A DNA stretch of 5,150 nucleotides from Chloroflexota bacterium (GTDB taxonomy: Bacteria; Chloroflexota; Anaerolineae; Anaerolineales; Anaerolineaceae). A program made the position numbers and the translations under genes. The stretch lies in the NCBI GenBank assembly GCA_023406965.1, contig JAEXTI010000136.1:1-5150 (forward strand), in the 5' to 3' direction. The notes under the pieces were generated by a model. The model searched no databases. It saw only the letters and a list, made by a program, of their open reading frames with translations, and was not told the DNA's origin. Shown piece by piece: positions 1-5,150 of this stretch (position 1 is its first letter; each line of letters begins with the position of its first letter).

Positions 1-90
1 GGAAAGGAGGTGTTGGGAAGGCAGGAATAAATGGATGCAGGGAGTTACTGGCGCTTTGAGCGCGGGATTGTATTCAAGAATGAAACAAAA

Positions 91-95
91 AGGAG
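91..95 (+). promoter_or_regulatory. Shine-Dalgarno site of cpaB (long spacing)
   Basis: AGGAG in an A-rich stretch, 12 nt before the ATG at 108. The spacing is longer than usual, so initiation may be moderate, but no other in-frame ATG lies nearer and the protein begins properly with a basic stretch and a membrane anchor. Confidence 0.55.
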
Positions 96-107
96 ATTGA
101 GAGACAA

Positions 108-1124
108 ATGGATAAGAAACGTTCGCCTGTTGTACCCATCGTGTTAGCGGTGGTGATTGGTCTGCTGACGATCCTGTTGCTGAACGGGGTGATTCGACCG
201 ACTTCCGTGGTGGTGGCGAAGGTAGCGATTGCGCCCGGCACACTGCTGACGGCCGACCTGGTGGAAGTGCGCACGGTTCCCGCCGGCGGGCGTCCCGCGG
301 ACTCATTCAAGGCTGTTGAGGAAGTTGCGGGGCAGATGCGGGCGGTGCAGCGCGCCGCCGGGGACGTGATTACGGCCTCTGTCCTGGGAGACAACGCCCA
401 GGCCGGCATCCCGGCGCAGTTGGAGCCCGGGCATGTGGCCATTGCGGTGAACGTGGACCGCTCCAGCGGTGTGGCCGGTTTGCTGCGCCCAGGGCAAACG
501 GTGACGATCATCGGCCTGTTGACGCCCGATATTTTGAGCGCCCAGTCGAGCCTGGCCACGCTCTTACGCCAACCCTCGGTGATTGTTGGCGAGGATGTGT
601 CCGTGGCCGGCGGCCCGACGGCCACGCCGACTCTCACCCCAACCCCGGAGCCGATCGTCGGGCCTTTGGGGCGCATTGCGATCAGCGGGGTGCGCGTGCT
701 GATGGTCCCGCAGTCGTTTCAGTACCAGGAAGTGCCGGCCGGGGCCAGTCAGGAGGAGATGTTCGCCACTTCTTCAACGATGAGCGACGAGTCTGGCGCG
801 ATTGTGCTGGATGTGCCCACAACTCCGCTGGAGTTAGCGCCGGGCGTGTTTGTCAACCCGGCCACCCTGATTGCCGCGCTGGACCGCTTTGGCGGCGTGT
901 ATTTGGCGCTGGAACCGGGCAGTGGTTTGGCGATGGAGGATGAGGATATTCTGACCTTGAACCTGGCCGGCCTGTACAAGGCGATCAACAACCGCCACAA
1001 CCAGATGGGCGGCGCGGCCACGCCCACGCTGATGTTTGCCGTTCCGACGCAAACACCTTTCCCGCCGACGCCCGAGGCTACCGCTGAAGCGACCCTGCTG
1101 CCGACCCTGACTCCGGTGCCGTAG
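108..1124 (+). CDS. cpaB: Flp/Tad pilus assembly protein CpaB (RcpC family), SAF domain, with Thr/Pro-rich linkers
   Basis: CpaB/RcpC is a membrane-anchored extracytoplasmic component of Tad pilus machines, thought to support the pilus channel. Seen here: a short basic N-terminus (MDKKR), one hydrophobic anchor at about residues 8-28, then a SAF-type domain at about 34-94 (V-A-K-V-A-I-A-P-G-T-L-L-T-A-D-L-V-E, ending V-I-T-A-S-V-L-G). The RcpC-like core follows, with A-I-A-V-N-V-D at 111-117 and G-L-L-R-P-G-Q-T-V-T-I-I at 124-135. A second block (189-275) includes R-V-L-M-V-P and ends V-Y-L-A-L-E-P-G-S-G. Two additions stand out: a Thr/Pro linker at 170-183 and a T/P-rich tail at 303-338, which make the 338-aa protein somewhat long for the family. 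The start is the first ATG in frame, directly before the anchor, with AGGAG at 91-95. The cpaE-like gene begins 19 nt after the stop. Family assignment is firm; the role of the linkers is inferred. Confidence 0.9.
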   Translation: MDKKRSPVVPIVLAVVIGLLTILLLNGVIRPTSVVVAKVAIAPGTLLTADLVEVRTVPAGGRPADSFKAVEEVAGQMRAVQRAAGDVITASVLGDNAQAGIPAQLEPGHVAIAVNVDRSSGVAGLLRPGQTVTIIGLLTPDILSAQSSLATLLRQPSVIVGEDVSVAGGPTATPTLTPTPEPIVGPLGRIAISGVRVLMVPQSFQYQEVPAGASQEEMFATSSTMSDESGAIVLDVPTTPLELAPGVFVNPATLIAALDRFGGVYLALEPGSGLAMEDEDILTLNLAGLYKAINNRHNQMGGAATPTLMFAVPTQTPFPPTPEATAEATLLPTLTPVP

Positions 1125-1143
1125 CGAGAAAGGAACCCAAAGA

Positions 1144-2430
1144 ATGCAATCGGAAGCAAAAGTGTTGACCATGCTGGCCGGGGCCGGCACGGAAGTGGTG
1201 TACTACCAGATGATGGGGGCCTTTCAGGGCGACAGCCGCTTTACGGTCTCGTCGATCGTGACCGGTTGGGGCGATTTCGAGAAGAACCTGGAGCAATTGA
1301 AGCCCAATCTACTGATCGTGCAGGGCGATATTGCCCCGACCCCGGATGGGTTGATTGGGGTGCTAGCGCGGATGCAGATCTGGAACGGGGTAGCGATTGT
1401 GGTATTGCAGCAAGCGCACAGCGAGTTTCGCGGGGCCTTTGAGCAAGCGGCGGTGGTGCGCGGGGTTTTTGTCCTTCCCGTCAACTGGGGCGAATTGGCG
1501 CAGGCGGGGTATGCTGCCGTGGCAACAGAGCGGGCCAGGGGCGCGGCGCAAGGCTCGTTGCAGAGCGCGCTGGGTTTTCGGGCCGCAACGGCGGTGACGG
1601 GGACGCGCGTGGTTGCCTTTCTCTCCGGGACGGGCGGGGCAGGCCGCTCCACGCTGGCTGAGAACATCGCCTACGAGCTGGCCGTGAATATGAAAGTACG
1701 GTCGTTGTTGATGTCCTTCGACCTGCCCGCCGCAGCCGCCATGCACCTGAATTTGCACTATAACCCGGACGCGGGAGAGTATTTTGCGCGCCCAGGCGAC
1801 GGGTTTGCCAGCTGCATCCACAACAAGGAAGAACTGGAAGTCATTATGGCCCCCGAGAACTCGGTGGAATACGCGCGCGCAGCGGAGTCTTCGGCGGCAG
1901 GAAAGTCGGAGGCGAATTCCTTGTATTCGCTGGTCATGGCCAGTTGGATGCGAAATTATGCGGCAGTCTTGCTGGATTTGCCCCAAGGAGAAGGGATCTG
2001 GACGCTGCACCCGCTGTTGGCGGCCAATACGGCGGTGATCGTCGCCCGGCCCACCCTGGCCGATTTGGCGGCAACGAAGCATTTGCTGGTTCTGCTGACC
2101 GACCGCATGCGCAACGAGCACCGCATTCCGCAAGAGTCGATCTTTCTGGTGCTCAACCAGGTCAGCGACTATTCTCGGATGACCGCCAATGGGTTCTATC
2201 AGGGGTTGGCGCAAAGCTACGGTTGGGCCCCGCCGGTACTGGCGGTGATCCCCTTTGACCGCGAGGTGCCGAATACGCAGGATGACCGCAAGCCGGTGGT
2301 GGGCAGGGTGGACAGCTTCTCCAAAGGCGTGCGTACGGTGATCAACGGGCTCTTTCCCGGGGTTTCCGGGAACGCCAATCTCGGGCCGCAGCGCAAAGGG
2401 CTGCTCGGCGGATTGCTGGGTGGACGGTAG
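1144..2430 (+). CDS. cpaE: CpaE/TadZ-like pilus localisation protein, MinD/ParA-type domain with degenerate P-loop
   Basis: CpaE/TadZ proteins sit at the cytoplasmic face of the membrane and place the Tad machine, often at a pole. The 428-aa product has two parts. Residues 6-130 resemble a receiver-like alpha/beta domain (P-N-L-L-I-V-Q-G-D at 54-62), but the usual phospho-acceptor aspartate position reads Q60. Residues about 153-405 are a MinD/ParA-like fold: P-loop region S-G-T-G-G-A-G-R-S-T (161-170), a Walker A'-like strand with D193 (L-L-M-S-F-D-L-P) and a Walker B-like strand with D278 (V-L-L-D-L-P-Q-G). Later strands include A-V-I-V-A-R-P-T (297-304) and F-L-V-L-N-Q-V (334-340). The P-loop has T163 and R168 where MinD/ParA ATPases carry lysines, so ATPase activity is doubtful. 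The C-terminus is glycine/leucine-rich (K-G-L-L-G-G-L-L-G-G-R). SD AAAGGA lies at 1129-1134, 9 nt before the ATG. Its place between cpaB and cpaF supports the call; a generic MinD-family protein is the alternative. Confidence 0.82.
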   Translation: MQSEAKVLTMLAGAGTEVVYYQMMGAFQGDSRFTVSSIVTGWGDFEKNLEQLKPNLLIVQGDIAPTPDGLIGVLARMQIWNGVAIVVLQQAHSEFRGAFEQAAVVRGVFVLPVNWGELAQAGYAAVATERARGAAQGSLQSALGFRAATAVTGTRVVAFLSGTGGAGRSTLAENIAYELAVNMKVRSLLMSFDLPAAAAMHLNLHYNPDAGEYFARPGDGFASCIHNKEELEVIMAPENSVEYARAAESSAAGKSEANSLYSLVMASWMRNYAAVLLDLPQGEGIWTLHPLLAANTAVIVARPTLADLAATKHLLVLLTDRMRNEHRIPQESIFLVLNQVSDYSRMTANGFYQGLAQSYGWAPPVLAVIPFDREVPNTQDDRKPVVGRVDSFSKGVRTVINGLFPGVSGNANLGPQRKGLLGGLLGGR

Positions 2431-2433
2431 CGT

Positions 2434-2877
2434 ATGGACAAGATACTACAAATCATCCCGATGGAGGGTTACCGGGCCGTCTTTGACCGCTCGGAGGAGG
2501 ACGATTATGAGAACGAGGAGGTGGAGGATATCTTGAGTGAAACAGACGCGAGACTCCTGATCTTGCCGGTGGTATTTTTTGCTTTGGTGAAGGGCAAGAT
2601 TCCGCGAACAGGCATGGAGGAAACGCGGATCGTGGGCGTGTACCTGGACCCGGACTACGGCTACCTGGAGTTGTGCGAACGCGGAGATAGCCGGGTAGTG
2701 TATGCGGGCCGCCTTCTAGGGTACCTGCCTCCGCAACCGGGGGAGGGGCTGCGCTTGCTGGACAACTTCCGCTGGATCACGGCAGCGCGCATCGATGGAA
2801 GGTTTGTGGATGAGGGAGCCTGGAAATCGTTGACCTGGCGAAAGGAAGATGGCGATGAGCCTGTTGAGTGTGTTTGA
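2434..2877 (+). CDS. Hypothetical protein in the Tad operon, acidic N-terminal segment
   Basis: I do not recognise this 147-aa protein. It has no signal peptide and no clear membrane span; the most hydrophobic stretch (L-L-I-L-P-V-V-F-F-A-L-V at 41-52) looks more like a buried strand or helix. Residues 18-38 are strikingly acidic (12 of 21 are Asp or Glu). The rest appears to be a small beta-rich domain, with strands around R-I-V-G-V-Y-L (65-71), Y-L-E-L (77-80), S-R-V-V-Y-A-G-R-L-L-G-Y-L (86-98) and F-R-W-I-T-A-A-R-I (112-120). It begins 3 nt after the cpaE-like stop, with GGTGGA at 2419-2424 as a possible SD. Its end overlaps the cpaF start, whose SD lies inside it. That packing makes it a real, co-translated gene. 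A cytoplasmic accessory role for the ATPase or the CpaE-like protein is a guess from position only. Confidence 0.75.
   Translation: MDKILQIIPMEGYRAVFDRSEEDDYENEEVEDILSETDARLLILPVVFFALVKGKIPRTGMEETRIVGVYLDPDYGYLELCERGDSRVVYAGRLLGYLPPQPGEGLRLLDNFRWITAARIDGRFVDEGAWKSLTWRKEDGDEPVECV
2842..2848 (+). promoter_or_regulatory. Shine-Dalgarno site deciding the cpaF start
   Basis: AAGGAAG lies inside the 3' end of the upstream hypothetical gene. It abuts the ATG at 2849 (too close to use) but is 6 nt before the in-frame ATG at 2855. The second ATG is therefore the better start. Confidence 0.6.
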
Positions 2878-4150
2878 CGAACGGGCATTCGCGCAGCAGA
2901 TGGCAAGCGCGGATGTGCGCCAGGCAGTGTCCACGGAAGTGATTGACGGGATCAACCGCGAGTACCCGCCCGGCCTGTTGCAGCGGCCCTCCGAGGAAGA
3001 GCGCCAGAAGGTAATGGAGCGCATTGCGGGGCTGGTGAGCATGGCCCTGCGCCGGCGCGGGGCCAACCCGGGCGCGGCGTTTGAGCAGCAGCTGAGTGGC
3101 GAACTGGCTCGCCGCCTGATGGGTCTGGGCTTTCTGGACTTGCTCCTGCCCCCGGCCAGGACGGACCTTTCGGAGATTGCCGTGTACTCTTCGGGCCTGG
3201 TGCAGGTGATGAAGAAGGGCAGCGTCCGTTGGGAGACGGTTGCCGTGCAGCCGGAAGCCGAGGAGATCGAGCGGGTGCTGGACCGCCTGCTGGGGCCGCA
3301 AAACAAGGCCCTGAATGAGACCAATCCATCGATCAACGCCAAACTCCCCCGGACGGAGGATAACCCGGGCGGCGGGCGGGTGAAGGCCCTGCATCGGGCG
3401 ATTGTGCCGCCGGGGAGGAATCATGTGATCAACATCCGCCTGTACGAGCAAAAGCCGGTGATGCCGGAATGGCTGGTTGAACACCAGGCGCTGAGCGCCG
3501 AGATGATGGTCACCTTGCGCCAGGCGATGGAGTCTGGGAAGCGCCTGCTGATTACCGGCGGAACGCGCACGGGCAAGACCACCCTGCTCTCGGCGCTGTG
3601 TAATTTCCTTCCGAGCGGGTGGCGTATTTTGAAGATTGAGGACCCGGAGGAAATCTGGATCGATCGACCCACGGTGCAAACGGTGGAAGCCAGGCCGCAG
3701 GCGGTGGGCACGGAGGTGCGGCCCTACACCCTGGCCGACGGGGTGGACGATGCCATGCGCATGTCGCCCGATTATTTGATTATCGGCGAGGTGAGGGATG
3801 GCCGCGCTGCGCAGGCCTTGTTCCGGGCGATGATGACCGGCCACTCGGGGGCCTGCACGTTTCACGCGGACAGCCCAAGAGAAGCGGCCAGCCGGCTGGC
3901 GACGATCCTGGGAGCCGATGCCGGAGTGAAGAAAGCGGATGCGAACCAAATGACCGCCGACTCGGTGGATGTGCTGGTGCAAATTGGCATCCGGCACGAG
4001 CAGCGCTGTGTGACCACCATTGCGCAGGTGGCGCGGGAATTAAGGGGCGGGGAAGTGTGGTTTGAACCGCTGTATCTGTACGATGAGAGCAGTCTGCCGG
4101 GGGAGCCGGGCTGGAAGAAGCTGGCCGACCTGGGAACTGGGAAGGAGTGA
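2855..4150 (+). CDS. cpaF: Tad pilus assembly ATPase CpaF/TadA (type II/IV secretion ATPase)
   Basis: CpaF/TadA is the hexameric cytoplasmic ATPase that powers Tad pilus assembly. From the ATG at 2855 the product is 431 aa, a normal length. The N-terminal region (about 1-210) carries the family segment L-M-G-L-G-F-L-D-L-L (88-97), and N-I-R-L-Y (193-197) stands where relatives have T-I-R-K-F. The ATPase core then shows Walker A G-G-T-R-T-G-K-T-T (235-243), an Asp box I-E-D-P-E-E (261-266), Walker B M-R-M-S-P-D-Y-L-I-I-G-E-V-R (301-314, E312 as likely catalytic glutamate) and a His box T-G-H-S-G-A-C-T-F-H-A-D-S-P-R-E (328-343, H330 and H337). All key residues are present, so it should be active. 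R238 replaces the glycine usual inside the P-loop (G-G-T-G-T-G-K-T). An ATG at 2849 would add two residues but lacks usable SD spacing. The start overlaps the upstream gene by 23 nt, suggesting coupling; tadB follows after 3 nt. Confidence 0.95.
   Translation: MSLLSVFDERAFAQQMASADVRQAVSTEVIDGINREYPPGLLQRPSEEERQKVMERIAGLVSMALRRRGANPGAAFEQQLSGELARRLMGLGFLDLLLPPARTDLSEIAVYSSGLVQVMKKGSVRWETVAVQPEAEEIERVLDRLLGPQNKALNETNPSINAKLPRTEDNPGGGRVKALHRAIVPPGRNHVINIRLYEQKPVMPEWLVEHQALSAEMMVTLRQAMESGKRLLITGGTRTGKTTLLSALCNFLPSGWRILKIEDPEEIWIDRPTVQTVEARPQAVGTEVRPYTLADGVDDAMRMSPDYLIIGEVRDGRAAQALFRAMMTGHSGACTFHADSPREAASRLATILGADAGVKKADANQMTADSVDVLVQIGIRHEQRCVTTIAQVARELRGGEVWFEPLYLYDESSLPGEPGWKKLADLGTGKE
4142..4147 (+). 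promoter_or_regulatory. Shine-Dalgarno site of tadB, embedded in the end of cpaF
   Basis: AAGGAG forms the last sense codons of cpaF, just before its TGA (4148-4150), and is 6 nt before the tadB ATG at 4154. Ribosomes ending cpaF would sit on this site, so coupled translation is likely. Confidence 0.7.
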
Positions 4151-4153
4151 GAG

Positions 4154-5050
4154 ATGAGCGTGATCATTGGTGTGCTGGTGGCGATATTGGCCTGGTTGCT
4201 GTTGGGAGGCCCGCGGATCTTTATTTATATGAAGGAAGGGCGGGCGGCGGAGGCCATCGCGGAGGCGTATTCGTTGGCTGGCGCGCAGCGGCTGAGCGAG
4301 ATGAACCCCAATACCCTGAAATACAAGCTGGCGGCCTCCGGGGTGAACTGGAGTCCGTCCACCTTTCAAGTCGCGCGGACGCTGTTGGGGATTGGGGGTG
4401 GAGTCGTGGCCTGGACGCTTTTGCCGGGCGTGCCGGCGCTGGCCATTGGCGGGCTGCTGTTCTACGTGCCGCTGGCCTGGCTGGAAGATAAGGGCAAGGG
4501 GCGCGGTCGAGCGGTAGATAAATACCTGCCGGTGGCCATTGGACGGATATCGGCAGGCCTCCTGGCTGGGGGCGCGATGGCCGATGTGTTGGACGAGGTA
4601 GCCGGCTCGCTGGAATTAGAAGGGAAGAACCCGTTGTCGGGAGAACTCAGCCTGACGGCGGCGGAACTGCGCAGTAAGGAGCGCAGCCAGGCCTTTGAGA
4701 ACCTGGCGAAACGCTCGCCCTCGCTGTCGCTATCCAACCTGGCCCATCTTCTAGAAGGGTATCTGGAAGCCGGCGGTGGGAAGCACGCGCAGATTCTGGT
4801 GGAGTCTGCCACCCGCGTGCAGCAAATTTTGGTGGCGCGCAACCGGACCCAGGCAAAGGCCGGCGACGCGATGCTTTCGGCGAAGGTCATCCCGGGAGTT
4901 CTGGGGGTGATGATCGTGTATCTGGCACAGGACCCGATGGTGCGGGAGAGTCTGCTGGCGCTGCCGGTGCAGCTGGTCCTGGCGGTGGCCATTGGGGCGA
5001 TGGTGTTTGGGTATTTCATCATGCGCTCGATGGTTTTGGAAGCGGCCTGA
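4154..5050 (+). CDS. tadB: Tad pilus platform protein TadB (GspF/T2SF family)
   Basis: TadB pairs with TadC as the inner-membrane platform on which the CpaF ATPase acts. The 298-aa product has the family's layout: an N-terminal membrane segment (about 3-19), a basic cytoplasmic stretch with L-K-Y-K-L-A-A-S-G-V (55-64, matching the L-x-x-L-x-x-A-G element of TadB proteins), and two membrane helices at about 72-90 and 92-110. A cytoplasmic T2SF domain follows (about 122-242; Y-L-P-V-A-I-G-R-I-S-A-G-L-L-A-G-G at 124-140, later L-E-G-Y-L-E-A-G-G at 200-208), and two helices close the protein at about 243-259 and 269-289. The ATG is well placed behind AAGGAG. Gene order directly after cpaF and before another membrane protein points to TadB rather than TadC, though the two are related folds and the split rests partly on position. 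Confidence 0.88.
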   Translation: MSVIIGVLVAILAWLLLGGPRIFIYMKEGRAAEAIAEAYSLAGAQRLSEMNPNTLKYKLAASGVNWSPSTFQVARTLLGIGGGVVAWTLLPGVPALAIGGLLFYVPLAWLEDKGKGRGRAVDKYLPVAIGRISAGLLAGGAMADVLDEVAGSLELEGKNPLSGELSLTAAELRSKERSQAFENLAKRSPSLSLSNLAHLLEGYLEAGGGKHAQILVESATRVQQILVARNRTQAKAGDAMLSAKVIPGVLGVMIVYLAQDPMVRESLLALPVQLVLAVAIGAMVFGYFIMRSMVLEAA

Positions 5051-5055
5051 GGAGG
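5051..5055 (+). promoter_or_regulatory. Shine-Dalgarno site of the gene after tadB
   Basis: GGAGG immediately follows the tadB stop codon and is 5 nt before the ATG at 5061. This supports that ATG as a true start even though the gene is cut by the window edge. Confidence 0.65.
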
Positions 5056-5060
5056 GTGGA

Positions 5061-5150
5061 ATGAGCAGTCTGATCTTGGTGGTTGGCGTGCTGGTGATGA
5101 TCCTGGTGTTGGTCTTGAGCATGGAATATGTTCCCACCCTGCGCAAAGGG
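5061..5150 (+). CDS. Partial membrane protein, probable TadC-type platform protein (3' end outside window)
   Basis: Only 30 codons are inside the window. They encode a start methionine, a strongly hydrophobic segment (residues about 4-20, rich in Val, Leu and Ile) and then a polar stretch (M-E-Y-V-P-T-L-R-K-G). No stop is reached. The gene starts 10 nt after tadB with a good GGAGG site, so it is the next gene of the operon. In Tad loci tadC, a second GspF-fold platform protein beginning with a membrane helix, usually follows tadB; that is the basis for the name, since 30 residues show no diagnostic motif. Another membrane component of the operon cannot be excluded. Confidence 0.6.
   Translation, partial: MSSLILVVGVLVMILVLVLSMEYVPTLRKG

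Noticed and set aside
3..59. Frame 3 reads K-G-G-V-G-K near the left edge, like a ParA/MinD Walker A motif
   Set aside because: It arises from the purine-rich SD-like stretch, is not followed by T/S-T, and the frame stops at 57-59. Coincidence.
51..63. Short inverted repeat GCGC-TTTGA-GCGC, possible terminator or operator
   Set aside because: The stem is only 4 bp and no T-run follows; too weak to call.
2..100. Open frame running in from the left edge and stopping at 98-100, 7 nt before the cpaB ATG; could be the end of an upstream gene
   Set aside because: Spacing would suit the operon, but codon use is poor (A-rich end, no G/C bias at third positions) and 32 residues show no motif. A second frame ends at 28-30, so the real upstream end cannot be chosen.
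60..107. Possible promoter ahead of cpaB
   Set aside because: TTG-containing and AT-rich bits occur (for example at 68-76), but no -35/-10 pair with normal spacing can be made.
31..147. Small plus-strand ORF of 38 codons (starts M-D-A-G-S-Y-W-R) with a weak AGGA 4 nt ahead
   Set aside because: It overlaps the first 40 nt of cpaB in another frame, is very basic and featureless toward its end, and has no recognisable motif. Probably chance, though not excluded.
1363..2214. Minus-strand open frame (283 codons) opposite the cpaE-like gene
   Set aside because: Same pattern: Arg/His/Gln-rich shadow product without motifs, opposite a well-supported gene.
2777..3997. Long minus-strand open frame (406 codons) opposite cpaF
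   Set aside because: It lies opposite a gene with all CpaF motifs. Its product is rich in His, Arg, Gln and Pro with no domain, typical of antisense frames in high-GC coding DNA.
4147..4491. Plus-strand frame of 114 codons starting just before tadB
   Set aside because: It overlaps tadB in another frame, and its Gly/Arg/Trp-rich product has no membrane helices or motifs, while the tadB frame fits its family throughout.

Overview
The window holds one uninterrupted, plus-strand operon for a Tad/Flp-type (type IVc) pilus assembly machine. Gene order is cpaB, cpaE/tadZ-like, an unrecognised 147-aa gene, cpaF (tadA), tadB, and the start of what is probably tadC. It runs in from the left and off the right edge; no terminator, RNA gene, mobile element, CRISPR array or origin is visible. 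By eye the GC content is high (roughly 60%), with G/C-rich third codon positions.

The organism is most likely a member of the Chloroflexota (Anaerolineae-like). The main hint is in CpaB, which carries Thr-Pro linkers (A-T-P-T-L-T-P-T-P-E-P inside the protein and a T/P-rich C-terminal tail). Such low-complexity TP linkers are very common in exported Chloroflexota proteins. This is inference from style, not proof.

Layout: 1-107 is an A-rich leader with no supported gene. 108-1124 encodes CpaB (membrane anchor, SAF domain, extracytoplasmic RcpC-like part). 1144-2430 encodes a CpaE/TadZ-like protein with a degenerate receiver-like N-terminus and a MinD/ParA-like domain whose Walker A motif has lost both lysines. 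2434-2877 encodes an acidic protein of unknown function. 2855-4150 encodes the CpaF secretion ATPase with intact Walker A, Walker B and His-box motifs. 4154-5050 encodes a TadB-type GspF-fold platform protein. 5061 to the edge is the N-terminal membrane segment of the next gene.

How they work together (known from the family): CpaF hydrolyses ATP at the inner face of the membrane and drives subunit assembly through the TadB/TadC platform. CpaE/TadZ places the machine in the cell. CpaB lines or supports the extracytoplasmic path. The genes are packed with gaps of 19, 3 and 3 nt, then 10 nt, plus one overlap of 23 nt. Some Shine-Dalgarno sites lie in the end of the gene before, so translational coupling is likely. 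Overall this is a recognisable system, not a new one. The parts worth a second look are the unknown gene between cpaE and cpaF, the lysine-less P-loop in the CpaE-like protein, and the TP-rich CpaB architecture.
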